A stretch of DNA of 64,000 nt from Fusobacterium nucleatum_L. Lineage in GTDB: Bacteria > Fusobacteriota > Fusobacteriia > Fusobacteriales > Fusobacteriaceae. The stretch spans positions 1,550,001 to 1,614,000 of the forward strand of contig NZ_CP077172.1 in the NCBI RefSeq assembly GCF_050231725.1. The letters run 5' to 3'. Within the stretch, counting starts at the first letter, position 1, and each line of letters starts with the position of its first letter. The notes beneath the pieces were generated by a model that saw nothing but the letters and a program-made list of their open reading frames with translations, ran no database searches and had not been told where the DNA came from. The position numbers were made by a program, and so were the translations under genes. Of the stretch, positions 37,631 through 46,360 are shown one piece after another.

Positions 37631-38652
37631 TTATTTTAGGTATAGAAAGTTCATGTGATGAGACTTCTATTGCAGTTTTAAAAGATGGGAAAGAAATTTT
37701 ATCTAATAATATCTCTTCTCAAATTGAAATTCATAAAGAATATGGTGGTGTTGTTCCAGAAATTGCTTCAAGACAACATATTAAAAATATAGCTACTGTG
37801 CTTGAAGAAAGTTTAGAAGAGGCAAAAATTACTTTAGATGATGTGGATTATATAGCAGTAACATATGCTCCAGGATTAATTGGGGCCCTACTTGTAGGAA
37901 TTTCATTTGCAAAAGGTTTATCTTATGCAAAAAATATTCCTATTATACCTGTTCATCATATTAAAGGACATATGTATGCAAATTTCTTGGAGCACGATGT
38001 AGAATTACCTTGTATTTCTCTTGTTGTATCAGGAGGGCATACTAATATTATATATATTGATAAAAATCATAATTTTATAAATATTGGGGAAACCTTAGAT
38101 GATGCAGTAGGAGAAAGTTGTGATAAGGTTGCAAGAGTTTTAGGGCTTGGATATCCAGGTGGACCTGTAATTGATAAGATGTATTATAAGGGAGATAGAA
38201 ATTTCCTAAAAATCACTAAACCAAAAGTTTCAAGATTTGATTTTAGCTTTTCAGGTATAAAAACAGCTATTATAAATTTTGATAACAATATGAAAATGAA
38301 AAATCAAGAATATAAAAAAGAAGATTTAGCAGCTTCTTTCTTAGGAACTGTTGTGGATATTTTATGTGATAAAACTTTAGATGCAGCAGTTGAAAAAAAT
38401 GTAAAGACTATTATGCTTGCAGGTGGAGTTGCTGCTAACTCACTTTTAAGAAGTCAATTAACAGAAAAAGCAGCTGAAAAAGGAATTAAAGTTATATATC
38501 CAAGTATGAAATTATGTACAGATAATGCAGCTATGATAGCTGAAGCAGCATACCATAAGCTAAAAAATGCTAAAAATGAAGAAGAGTGTTTTGCAGGTTT
38601 AGACTTAAATGGTGTTGCAAGTTTAATGGTTAGTGATGAAAAAGCTATATAA
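37627..38652 (+). CDS. tsaD: tRNA threonylcarbamoyltransferase TsaD
   Basis: Kae1/Gcp family protein of 341 residues that transfers threonylcarbamoyl to A37 of ANN-decoding tRNAs, with TsaB and TsaE. Metal histidines in HHIKGHMYANF (about residues 111-121), ILGIESSCDETS at the N-terminus, VSGGHTNI, GYPGGP and the C-terminal AGGVAANSLLR are all present. GGAGGAGG precedes the ATG, and the start overlaps recX by 4 bp. Earlier names such as O-sialoglycoprotein endopeptidase are obsolete. Confidence 0.96.
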   Translation: MIILGIESSCDETSIAVLKDGKEILSNNISSQIEIHKEYGGVVPEIASRQHIKNIATVLEESLEEAKITLDDVDYIAVTYAPGLIGALLVGISFAKGLSYAKNIPIIPVHHIKGHMYANFLEHDVELPCISLVVSGGHTNIIYIDKNHNFINIGETLDDAVGESCDKVARVLGLGYPGGPVIDKMYYKGDRNFLKITKPKVSRFDFSFSGIKTAIINFDNNMKMKNQEYKKEDLAASFLGTVVDILCDKTLDAAVEKNVKTIMLAGGVAANSLLRSQLTEKAAEKGIKVIYPSMKLCTDNAAMIAEAAYHKLKNAKNEEECFAGLDLNGVASLMVSDEKAI

Positions 38653-38668
38653 AAAATAAAATTTATTG

Positions 38669-38704
38669 AGGATTTAAGGTTTAAAAAACTTTGAATCCTT
38701 TTTT
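38669..38704 (+). terminator. Terminator after tsaD
   Basis: A 13-bp stem with two wobble pairs (about 38669-38681 and 38687-38699) ends in a run of six T on the plus strand. It closes the lipooligosaccharide-recA-recX-tsaD unit. Confidence 0.75.
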
Positions 38705-38746
38705 ATGAGAAAGTATAAATTTGAGAGAAGATGTAACCTCATTCTA

Positions 38747-38776
38747 TTGACAAAAAAATGATATGTATTTTATAAT
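38747..38776 (+). promoter_or_regulatory. Promoter of the cupin gene
   Basis: Consensus -35 TTGACA (38747-38752), 18-bp spacer and consensus -10 TATAAT (38771-38776). It leaves a leader of about 100 nt before the start at 38886. Confidence 0.75.
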
Positions 38777-38885
38777 ACTAATATAAGAAAATAGATTAAT
38801 AAAAAAAGTATAAAAATATGATGTTTAATCAAGAATTTCTCACAATTGAAATTTTTATAGAAAAAACTATTTAAGGAGGAATTTT

Positions 38886-39353
38886 ATGAAAAAAATACTA
38901 TTTTTTACATTATTTATAGGAATTTGTATGACTGGAGTAGCAGATACAAAAGAAAAAAATCCAATTTTTTTAAAACAAGTATATAAAAAGGAAGAATTGA
39001 TAACATTGGATAAACAAAATGTAGCAGGAGGAAATGGAACTTTACATGGAAAATTTGCCTTCACTAGAGATATGGCTACTGAAGACGATGCTATCAAAGA
39101 AATAGGTTGGATGACATTAAATAAAGGGGAATCTGTTGGAGTACATCCTCATAAAAATAATGAAGATACTTATATTATCGTTTCTGGAGAAGGAATCTTT
39201 ACAGATGGTTCTGGAAAAGAAACAGTAGTTAAGGCTGGAGATGTAACTATTGCAAGACCAAATCAATCTCATGGACTTCGTAATGAAAAAGATGAACCTC
39301 TTGTATTTTTAGATATTATTGCTCAAAACCATGCTTTAAAAATAGAAAAATAA
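38886..39353 (+). CDS. Exported cupin-domain protein
   Basis: Protein of 155 residues with an N-terminal signal peptide (about 1-19, ending GVA-D) and one cupin barrel. The two metal-binding motifs are visible: GVHPHKNNEDTYIIVSGEG (about residues 80-98, two His and Glu) and RPNQSHGLRN (about 123-132). So the mature protein is probably a periplasmic metal-bound cupin with unknown substrate. Good promoter and AAGGAGG site, monocistronic. An enzymatic function cannot be deduced. Confidence 0.8.
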   Translation: MKKILFFTLFIGICMTGVADTKEKNPIFLKQVYKKEELITLDKQNVAGGNGTLHGKFAFTRDMATEDDAIKEIGWMTLNKGESVGVHPHKNNEDTYIIVSGEGIFTDGSGKETVVKAGDVTIARPNQSHGLRNEKDEPLVFLDIIAQNHALKIEK

Positions 39354-39463
39354 AATTTAGTCTGTTATTTCAATTGTGAAAACTCTTTTTGAAAATATAA
39401 AAATGTTTTACTATATAAGTTTATAGAGAATGTGAAGTTTTTTTACATTCCCATAAAAAACTA

Positions 39464-39501
39464 TCCCTCTAATCTTAACTTAAAATATAAGATTAGAGGG
39501 A
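39464..39501. terminator. Bidirectional terminator between the cupin gene and the D-serine operon
   Basis: Perfect 14-bp arms (TCCCTCTAATCTTA at 39464-39477 and complement at 39488-39501) around a 10-nt loop. Located between convergent genes; T residues follow the stem weakly on either strand. Confidence 0.75.
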
Positions 39502-39525
39502 CAATTTAGTTAGATAAAATTCTTT

Positions 39526-40635
39526 TTAGATTCTTTTGATACTATTTCCTCTTGTATCTACTTTAATACTTTTAATTACATTGTCTCCTTCAGTTACAGT
39601 ATAATAACTGCACAGATTCGCTGTAGAACAAGAATGGTTAGGAATGATTTCTATTTTATCACCTATTTTTAAGTTTGTTTGTCCTTCTATTTTTAATTTT
39701 CCAACCTCTTCAGATAAAGAAGAAACGATAACTTCTGGATGATCAATTACAGTTCCATAACCAACAATAGAGCTATTACCATGAGCTCCTTGATCCAAGC
39801 CTAAGCATTTAGCACCAGCATCACAAATAAAAAGGTTTTCACTAGGATGAGAAATAATTGTAGCTAAAACAGTTAATGCACAATCTTTGATTTTAGCTTT
39901 ATTTATAGATAACTGAATACTATCTAAAAAGACATAATTTCCAGGATGATATACATTTATATTTAAGTCTTTAACTGCTTCTTCAAAAGTAGGAGTAGAA
40001 CCACTTGTAATGTATTCTAAGTAATACCCCTCTTTTTCAAGTATTTCTTTTGCCTTTCTTAAAGTTTCACATTCATCTAGTACATATTGTTGTATATCTG
40101 CTTCACAAGTAGAAGAATAAACATGTCCAGGATGAGATGAAATTCCTTTTAATTTTAAATATTTCAATTTTTTTAATTCTTCTACAAAAGTTAATAAATT
40201 TTTTAGAGATACCCCAAAACGATGTAATCCACTATCTACAATAATATTATAGTTAATAATTACATTTTCAGTTTCTGCCATTTTATCAATTTTTATAGCT
40301 GCTTCTAAAGAGTCTAGTCGTATTATAAAATCAGTTTTTTTACTCATTTCAATAATTCTTTTAATATTTTCTTCACTTGCTACAGGGTAGGCATACATAA
40401 TTTTTTTAATACCTTTTTGACAACATGCTTCAGCTTCATCTAAAGTACCACATAATACACCTGTAGCACCTTCTTTTATTTGCATTTCAACAATCTCCAT
40501 ACTCTTATGGGTTTTTATCATTGGCCATAACTCTTTTTTATGTTCTGTACATAATTTTTGATATTTTTTAATATTATTTTTTAAGGCTTCAATATTTAAT
40601 AGAATAGTTGGTGTTTTTAATTCTTTCTTTTTCAT
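39526..40635 (-). CDS. D-threonine aldolase / D-serine dehydratase-like PLP enzyme (DSD1 family)
   Basis: Fold type III PLP enzyme of 369 residues: alanine-racemase-like barrel plus C-terminal D-serine-dehydratase-like domain. The PLP lysine is in MIKTHKSMEI (about residues 38-47), SGLHRFGV lies in the barrel, and the C-terminal domain has the zinc-type HSCSTANLC. Family members deaminate D-serine or cleave D-threonine and other 3-hydroxy-D-amino acids. It is the third gene behind the GntP permease and dsdA, 19 bp after dsdA, and probably extends the D-hydroxyamino-acid range of the operon. Confidence 0.85.
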   Translation of the reverse strand: MKKKELKTPTILLNIEALKNNIKKYQKLCTEHKKELWPMIKTHKSMEIVEMQIKEGATGVLCGTLDEAEACCQKGIKKIMYAYPVASEENIKRIIEMSKKTDFIIRLDSLEAAIKIDKMAETENVIINYNIIVDSGLHRFGVSLKNLLTFVEELKKLKYLKLKGISSHPGHVYSSTCEADIQQYVLDECETLRKAKEILEKEGYYLEYITSGSTPTFEEAVKDLNINVYHPGNYVFLDSIQLSINKAKIKDCALTVLATIISHPSENLFICDAGAKCLGLDQGAHGNSSIVGYGTVIDHPEVIVSSLSEEVGKLKIEGQTNLKIGDKIEIIPNHSCSTANLCSYYTVTEGDNVIKSIKVDTRGNSIKRI

Positions 40636-40654
40636 AAAAATACCTCCTTGAAAA

Positions 40655-41980
40655 CTATTTTAAATAAGTATTTAAAAATATTTCCATATCTTCTTGAGGA
40701 ACCATTTTTCCACCTGTTGCCCAGCATACATGATATACATTATTAATATTTTTTCCAATTCTATTTTCAATATATTTTTTACTATCCTCATATTTTAATA
40801 GAGAAACTACTCCTTCAAATGCTGCACAAGAAGAAGGTTCAATTCTTTTGTTTTCTGTTTCATTTAAAATTCTTAAATAATCATATAATTTGTAATCATC
40901 TACAGTAAAAATTCCACTTAAAATAGGTTCCATAAGTCTTCCAACCAAACCAGAAGGTCTTGCTACAGCTAAACCATCAGCATGTGTAATTCCATGAATT
41001 CCTACATCATAGACACTAATTTTTTCATGTAAACCTGTTTGCATTCCTAATAACATACAAGGAGCTAGTACAGGTTCAACAAAGAAAATATATACATTTT
41101 CTTTAAATATTCTTTTAAGACCATAAGCAACTCCTCCAGGAGCTCCACCAACGCCACAAGGAATATATACAATAAGAGGATGTTCTTTATTAATTACAAT
41201 TCCTTTTTTATCAAATTGTTTTTTTATTCTTGAAGCAGCTACTGTGTATCCTAAAAATAGATTCATTGATTTTTCATCATCTACAAAATAACTCATAGGA
41301 TCTGCATCAGAGTTTTTTCTTCCTTCTTCCACAGCCTTTCCATAATCACTTTCATATTCAATTACTTGAACTCCTTTAGATCTTAACATATCTTTTTTCC
41401 ATTTTTTAGCATCTGCAGACATATGGACAATTACTTGAAAACCTAAGGCAGCGCTTGTAATTCCTATACTTAATCCTAAATTTCCAGTAGAACCAACTTG
41501 TATTTTATATTTTGAAAAAAAATCTTTAAATTTTTTATCTGCTAAAATAGAATAATCATCCTCTAATTTTAATAAACCTGCTTCCATTGATAATTCTTCA
41601 GCATGTTTTAAAACTTCATAAACTCCACCTCTAGCTTTAATAGAACCAGCTACTGGAAGATGGCTATCCATCTTTAAATATAATTTCCCTGGAATTTCAA
41701 CATTATATTTTTTTTCTAATTCTTTTTGCATATTAGATATATCTTCTAAGGGAGATTCAATAATCCCATTTGTTTCTTCTGTTTCTGGAAAAACTTTTTT
41801 AATAAAAGGAGCAAAACGTTTTAGTCTTTCTTCTGCTTCTTTTAATTCTTTATCATTAATAGGAAGTGTTTTTTCATATTCTGCATAATTTGTTTCTTTA
41901 GGATTTATCCAAACAATTTCCTTTTTATCTATCATATTTTTTATTAAAGAGTTATCTGTAATTATACTTTTTATATCCAT
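40655..41980 (-). CDS. dsdA: D-serine ammonia-lyase (D-serine dehydratase)
   Basis: Fold type II PLP enzyme of 441 residues that converts D-serine to pyruvate and ammonia. The PLP lysine lies in GSIKARGGVYEVL (about residues 112-124), GSTGNLGLSIG holds the phosphate-adjacent site (about 162-172), and IPCGVGGAPGGVAYG is the phosphate loop. Long N-terminal extension typical of DsdA rather than of L-serine dehydratases. AAGGAAGG precedes the start. The upstream GntP-family permease probably imports the substrate. Confidence 0.95.
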   Translation of the reverse strand: MDIKSIITDNSLIKNMIDKKEIVWINPKETNYAEYEKTLPINDKELKEAEERLKRFAPFIKKVFPETEETNGIIESPLEDISNMQKELEKKYNVEIPGKLYLKMDSHLPVAGSIKARGGVYEVLKHAEELSMEAGLLKLEDDYSILADKKFKDFFSKYKIQVGSTGNLGLSIGITSAALGFQVIVHMSADAKKWKKDMLRSKGVQVIEYESDYGKAVEEGRKNSDADPMSYFVDDEKSMNLFLGYTVAASRIKKQFDKKGIVINKEHPLIVYIPCGVGGAPGGVAYGLKRIFKENVYIFFVEPVLAPCMLLGMQTGLHEKISVYDVGIHGITHADGLAVARPSGLVGRLMEPILSGIFTVDDYKLYDYLRILNETENKRIEPSSCAAFEGVVSLLKYEDSKKYIENRIGKNINNVYHVCWATGGKMVPQEDMEIFLNTYLK

Positions 41981-42011
41981 AATCTACCTTCCTTTTTATT
42001 CTTTATAAATA

Positions 42012-43361
42012 CTATAAGAAAATAATTTTTAATATAAAAACGCAAATAAGTGCAGTTACTGATTGTAGTACACTAATGATTGGAAAAGTTTTATAAGCAA
42101 CTTCAGGTTTCATACCTGATGTAGAAACAACAACCCAGAAAAAGTCGTCATTTCCATGAAAAACCATAAATCCACCAGCTGCACAAGATAACATTGCAAT
42201 CACTAATCCCATTGGTGAATTAAATCCAAGAACATCTAATAATGGTAACAACATAGAAGCAGCAGTTATCATCCCAACTGTTCCTGACCCTATTGCAGTT
42301 CTGAATATTGCACCAATTATATAAGGAACTATAATACCTATAGAAATACCTGTGAATAGATCCATTACAATTTCTTGTAAATTAGATAGCTTTAATACTG
42401 TTGCAAAAGCTCCTCCTGCTCCAACAATTAAAACGATTTGTCCTGCTGTCTTTAAAGACTCTCCAAATATTCCATCAAAAGTCCAAACAGTTTTATCTTC
42501 TGGATATACAGATTTATATGTAAAAAATGCTATAATAAGTCCAATAAATAATGCTACTATAGTTTGTCCTAAAGAATCAATAATATTATATAATATTCCT
42601 GTTCCAAAAGGTTTTGATTCCAAACTTCCAACTGTTTTTAACAGCATTAGAATTATTGGTACTATAATAGGTGAAAAACTCATAAAAGGACTTGGTAATG
42701 TTTTAGCCTTCTCATTTGTCTGAACTTCTTCTATTTTAGGAAGAAAATGATATTTTTTACCAAAAATTCTTCCAGCAACAATAGCAATAATTGTTACAGG
42801 GATAGAAACAAGCATTCCACATAAAATAACTAATCCTAAATTAGCTCCTAAAATTCCTGCTACTGCTAAAGGACCTGGAGTTGGTGGAACTAACATATGA
42901 GTTGCATGAAGTCCCATTGCTAATGCTACTGCCATTGTAGTCATACTTCCCCCTGTGTCTTTACTTACTCTTTTTGCCAATGGGGATAATAAAACAAATG
43001 CCGAATCACAAAAAACAGGAATAGAAACAAAATAACCTGTAACAGCTAAACCAATATCAGCATTTTTCTTTCCTGTAATTTTTAAAATAGTTTCAGCCAT
43101 GGTTTCAGCAGCTCCACTATTTTCTAATAAGGCTCCCATAACAGTTCCAATAGCTATAACTACTCCTATTCCAGCAATTGTTCCTCCAAGACCATCAGAG
43201 TAAGCTCCAATTATGGCAGGAATTGAATGACCTGATATCAATCCAAAGAAAAAAGCACTGATTGTTAAGGCAAAGAATGGATGAAGCTTAACTTTAATTG
43301 TTAGTAAAACTAGTAATAATATTGATAATAAAATAGCTATAACAGTAAATGTTACATTCAT
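42012..43361 (-). CDS. GntP-family permease (probable D-serine transporter, DsdX-like)
   Basis: Inner-membrane proton symporter of 449 residues with about twelve helices. The family segments GGTIAGIGVVIAIGTVMG (about residues 58-75), HATHMLVPPTPGPLAVAGILGA (too long to print whole; about 152-173) and GTVGMITAASMLLP (about 363-376) are present. GntP members carry gluconate, fructuronate or D-serine. Adjacency to dsdA favours D-serine as the substrate here, by inference. First gene of the minus operon, with AGGAGG before the ATG, divergent from the XRE-cupin regulator. Confidence 0.88.
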   Translation of the reverse strand: MNVTFTVIAILLSILLLVLLTIKVKLHPFFALTISAFFFGLISGHSIPAIIGAYSDGLGGTIAGIGVVIAIGTVMGALLENSGAAETMAETILKITGKKNADIGLAVTGYFVSIPVFCDSAFVLLSPLAKRVSKDTGGSMTTMAVALAMGLHATHMLVPPTPGPLAVAGILGANLGLVILCGMLVSIPVTIIAIVAGRIFGKKYHFLPKIEEVQTNEKAKTLPSPFMSFSPIIVPIILMLLKTVGSLESKPFGTGILYNIIDSLGQTIVALFIGLIIAFFTYKSVYPEDKTVWTFDGIFGESLKTAGQIVLIVGAGGAFATVLKLSNLQEIVMDLFTGISIGIIVPYIIGAIFRTAIGSGTVGMITAASMLLPLLDVLGFNSPMGLVIAMLSCAAGGFMVFHGNDDFFWVVVSTSGMKPEVAYKTFPIISVLQSVTALICVFILKIIFL

Positions 43362-43457
43362 AAAATACCTCCTATTTTTTATTTAAAAATAACGTTATTT
43401 TAATTTTGCTTTTTTAATATCAGAATTTAATTTTATTTAATTTTTTAATTTAAATTT

Positions 43458-43562
43458 AATTTAATAATATTTAATTTATTTATAAAACTTTAGTTCTATA
43501 TAACGATTTTATATTATTATTAAAAATAAGTCAAGTTAAAAAATTTAATAATATTTAATTTA
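43458..43562. repeat. Two identical 21-bp repeats in the dsd operon/regulator intergenic region
   Basis: An identical AT-only 21-bp sequence (AATTTAATAATATTTAATTT then A) occurs at 43458-43478 and 43542-43562, in the same orientation, 84 bp apart start to start (eight turns of B-DNA). It lies between the divergent GntP gene and the XRE-cupin regulator gene. Likely binding sites of that regulator; no further full copy was noticed in the window. Confidence 0.55.
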
Positions 43563-43650
43563 ATATAACTTAATTTTTTAAAAGAAATAGTGAAAAAGGA
43601 TAAAATAGTGTATAATAAAAAAGAAGTTTTTAAGAAAGGGTAATATAAAA

Positions 43651-44208
43651 ATGAATAAAGAAATTAATGTGGGTATTACTATCAAAAATATAAGAAAAAC
43701 TAAAAAATTACTTTTAAAAGATGTTGCTTTAAAATGTGGTATCTCATCTTCTATGTTAAGTCAAATTGAAAAAGGAAATGCTAATCCATCATTAAATACA
43801 ATTAAGTCTATTGCTCAGGTTTTAGAAGTTCCTTTGTTTAAATTTTTTATAGATTCAGAAAAAGAAAATTATGAATTTCATCTTTTAAAAAAAGATGATA
43901 GAAAAATTATTTCAACTGAATATGTAACTTATGAACTTTTATCTCCAGATGTTGAAACAAATATTGAGTGTATGCAGATGACTTTAATAGGAAAAAATGC
44001 AGAAACATCGGTTAAACCAATGGCACATAAGGGAGAAGAAATTGCAGTGTTATTAAATGGTAAAGTGAAATTAACTATTGGAAAATTTTCTGCTGTTCTT
44101 TCTTCGGGCGATTCCATTCATATTCCTTCAATGGCTCCACATAAGTGGACTAATTTACATAATGAAAAAAGTGTAGTTATTTTTTCAGTAAGCCCACCAG
44201 AATTTTGA
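43651..44208 (+). CDS. XRE-family transcriptional regulator with cupin sensor domain
   Basis: Regulator of 185 residues. The N-terminal helix-turn-helix (about residues 8-62) has TIKNIRKTKKLLLKDVALKCG and SSMLSQIEKGNANPSLNTIK. The C-terminal cupin barrel (about 110-182) has KPMAHKGEEIAVLLNGKVKL and GDSIHIPSMAPHKWTN, so a small molecule or metal-bound ligand is sensed. Divergent from the D-serine operon with 289 bp between, it is the obvious candidate regulator. AAAGGG precedes the ATG. Confidence 0.9.
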   Translation: MNKEINVGITIKNIRKTKKLLLKDVALKCGISSSMLSQIEKGNANPSLNTIKSIAQVLEVPLFKFFIDSEKENYEFHLLKKDDRKIISTEYVTYELLSPDVETNIECMQMTLIGKNAETSVKPMAHKGEEIAVLLNGKVKLTIGKFSAVLSSGDSIHIPSMAPHKWTNLHNEKSVVIFSVSPPEF

Positions 44209-44459
44209 AAAAAATTATGTTAATAGAAATTTTTATGTTTTCTAATTTTCATAATATTATTTTCTTACTAGTATTTCTTAATAATAACTCTTATAAATTA
44301 TAGGAAAATAAAAATCTATTTTATAGTATAATGCTTCTATTAATTTTGTTATTTTTACAATTATATTTCATATAAAATTTAAAGAAAAGCAAATAAAAAG
44401 TAGATATAAAAAAAGTCTTTGAATTAAAAATTTTTCAAAGACTTTTATATTGATAGAAA
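44209..44459. other. AT-rich gap between the regulator gene and tmRNA
   Basis: No open frame, RNA or clear repeat apart from the tmRNA terminator listed separately. A TATAAT-like box near 44328-44333 on the plus strand has no gene to serve. Confidence 0.5.
44411..44446 (-). terminator. Terminator of tmRNA
   Basis: Thirteen-base arms (44411-44423 and 44434-44446; AAAAGTCTTTGAA and complement) followed on the minus strand by a run of T, 14 bp past the CCA end of tmRNA. Confidence 0.85.
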
Positions 44460-44804
44460 TGGTGGAGATGACGAGAGTCGAACTCGTGTCCGAAATCATA
44501 ACAATCATAAGCTTCTACAAGTTTAGTTTACTATTAAATTTCGTAATAATTACTCCCGTAAACAGGGCTAACTAAAACTATCCTCTAAAATGTCCCATAA
44601 ATTTAGAGAAATCATTTATGGTAATCTATACTAGTCAACACCTTTGAAAAACCCGTATAGAATAAGTTTATCCAAGGTGTAGCTGAACTAAGCAGCTAAA
44701 GCGTAATTTTTGTTTCCATCTAAACGATGTGTTTAGTCTTTCACAGCGACAAGCCTGACTTGCTACCTATAACCTCACAACCCCGTCGAAACCTTTGCAT
44801 CCCC
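44460..44804 (-). ncRNA. ssrA: Transfer-messenger RNA (tmRNA)
   Basis: One-piece tmRNA of about 345 nt that rescues stalled ribosomes. The 5' end GGGGATGCAAAGG TTTCGACGGG and the 3' end with GTTCGACTC, CATCTCC and encoded ACCA form the tRNA-Ala-like domain; GGGGATG pairs with CATCTCC. The tag reading frame ends at TAG (complement of 44688-44690) and encodes GNKNYALAA, the last five residues matching the usual protease-directed tag; the resume codon is probably GGA at 44717. Single gene with its own promoter and terminator. Confidence 0.97.
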
Positions 44805-44823
44805 ATATTTAATTGTAAGATTA

Positions 44824-44852
44824 ATTATAGCATTATTTCTAAATTTTATCAA
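44824..44852 (-). promoter_or_regulatory. Promoter of tmRNA
   Basis: On the minus strand -35 TTGATA (complement of 44847-44852), 17-bp spacer and -10 TATAAT (complement of 44824-44829), about 20 bp before the mature 5' end. Confidence 0.8.
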
Positions 44853-44870
44853 GAGTTTTTTGATAAAAAA

Positions 44871-44906
44871 AAGAGTTGTTATAGACTCAATAATATAACA
44901 ACTCTT
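44871..44906 (-). terminator. Terminator after the VWA-domain gene
   Basis: Perfect 13-bp arms (44871-44883 and 44894-44906) followed by eight T on the minus strand, immediately upstream of the tmRNA promoter. Confidence 0.85.
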
Positions 44907-44916
44907 AGGTTTTAAG

Positions 44917-45645
44917 TTAATTTTTATTTCTTTCATTATAATCAGCTTCAATATCAGCTTTCCATTCTTTTTTCAACTCATTTCCTGAACGAATTTCTTT
45001 AACAGCTTCATTTAAAGTTTCATAATTCTTCTTAGTTCCTACACTATCAGAATTATAATTTACTGCTCTTTCAGCACTGATACCTATTGAATTTGCAGTT
45101 TCTATTGCATCAATATTTGCACCTAAAAACAAGAATTCCCAAGCATATTTTTCTTTTTGAGCTTCTATCAATTTTTTGACAGTTGTAGAATTATATTCTT
45201 TACTTGCATTTTCTAGTCCATCAGTTATTATAACGAATAAGACTTTGTCTGCTTTTTCCTTTTTTTCCAATGTTTCTTGGATAGCTTTTTCTTTGGCAAT
45301 AGTTTTACCAATAGCATCTAAAAGAGCTGTGTTTCCTCTAACAAAATATTCTTTTTCGGTGATATTATTAATTTTAGAAACATTAATTCTATCATGTAAT
45401 AATTCATATTGATCGTCAAATAGAACAGTTGTAATATAAGCTTTACCATCTAATTTTCTTTGTTTTTCTAACATAGAATTAAATCCACCAATAGTATCAG
45501 ATTCTAATCCACCCATTGAACCACTTCTATCTAAGATGAAAACTACATCAACTATATTATTTTTTATAATAGTTTTTGCAAAAACCTTATCTGAAAAACT
45601 GAAACCAAATATGACAACAAATAAAGTAATAATAAATTTTTTCAT
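44917..45645 (-). CDS. Exported von Willebrand factor A-domain protein
   Basis: Protein of 242 residues consisting of a signal peptide (about 1-23, FSFSDKVFA) and a single VWA domain. The metal-ion-dependent adhesion site is intact: DRSGSMGG (DxSxS), a threonine in GNTALLDAIG (about residue 110), and ITDGLENAS (about 145-153). It may bind a protein ligand in the periplasm or at the surface. ATG 45645 is chosen because GGAG lies 9 nt upstream; the frame would otherwise begin at TTG 45654. Monocistronic, function unknown. Confidence 0.82.
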   Translation of the reverse strand: MKKFIITLFVVIFGFSFSDKVFAKTIIKNNIVDVVFILDRSGSMGGLESDTIGGFNSMLEKQRKLDGKAYITTVLFDDQYELLHDRINVSKINNITEKEYFVRGNTALLDAIGKTIAKEKAIQETLEKKEKADKVLFVIITDGLENASKEYNSTTVKKLIEAQKEKYAWEFLFLGANIDAIETANSIGISAERAVNYNSDSVGTKKNYETLNEAVKEIRSGNELKKEWKADIEADYNERNKN

Positions 45646-45796
45646 ATTTATCAACTCCTTTTGTTTTAGATATTAAAAAATAGACTTTAACTGATTATAT
45701 CATAATATTATTAATAATTACAGTTAAACTATCAGTTGTTATCATATAGAGTTTATGTTAAAATTATTATATAGTAAAGTATGGGAGGAAATTTTA

Positions 45797-46261
45797 ATGA
45801 GAAAAGCAGATAGAGAAATAAAGAGTAGAGAAGAGATAATAGAAATAATGAGAAGATGTGATGTATGTAGATTAGCATTTAATAATGGAGAATACCCATA
45901 TATAATTCCATTAAATTTTGGCTTGGAAGCTGATGATAACAAAATAATCCTTTATTTTCATAGTGCATTAGAAGGAACAAAAATTGAGATAATAAAAAGA
46001 GAGATGAAAGCAACTTTTGAAATGGATGGAAAACATGAACTACAATATTATGAAGATAAAGGATATTGCACCATGTCATATGAAAGTGTTATAGGAAAAG
46101 GAAAAATAAAAATATTATCTGAAAACGAAAAAATGGAAGCATTAAAAAAGTTAATGGCTCAGTATCATAAAGATAAAGAAGCATATTTTAATCCAGCAGC
46201 AATTTCAAGAACTTTTGTTTATTCATTGGAAGTTCAGGAAATGACAGCTAAAAGAAAATAA
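45797..46261 (+). CDS. Pyridoxamine 5'-phosphate oxidase-like flavoprotein (NimA type)
   Basis: FMN-binding split-barrel protein of 154 residues, related to 5-nitroimidazole resistance proteins Nim. MRKADREI at the start, CDVCRLAFNNGEYPYIIPLNFG (first half about residues 23-40) and YFHSALEGTKIEII are family motifs. Start ATG 45797 follows GGGAGGA; an earlier in-frame ATG at 45755 has no ribosome site. Whether it gives metronidazole resistance is unknown; many Nim-like proteins in anaerobes have no resistance role. Monocistronic. Confidence 0.87.
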   Translation: MRKADREIKSREEIIEIMRRCDVCRLAFNNGEYPYIIPLNFGLEADDNKIILYFHSALEGTKIEIIKREMKATFEMDGKHELQYYEDKGYCTMSYESVIGKGKIKILSENEKMEALKKLMAQYHKDKEAYFNPAAISRTFVYSLEVQEMTAKRK

Positions 46262-46360
46262 ATTAAGGAAATTAAAAAATTCTATAAGTTCACAAGTAAT
46301 GAAAATTATGTTAAAATAACTTAAATCAAATAAAATATTAAAGAAAAGAGGTATGATAAA

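Noticed and set aside
43430..43570. CRISPR-like repeats
   Set aside because: Only two copies of one AT-only sequence, no regular spacers and no cas genes.
44320..44340. TATAAT box on the plus strand
   Set aside because: No good -35 and no gene or RNA downstream on that strand before the tmRNA terminator.
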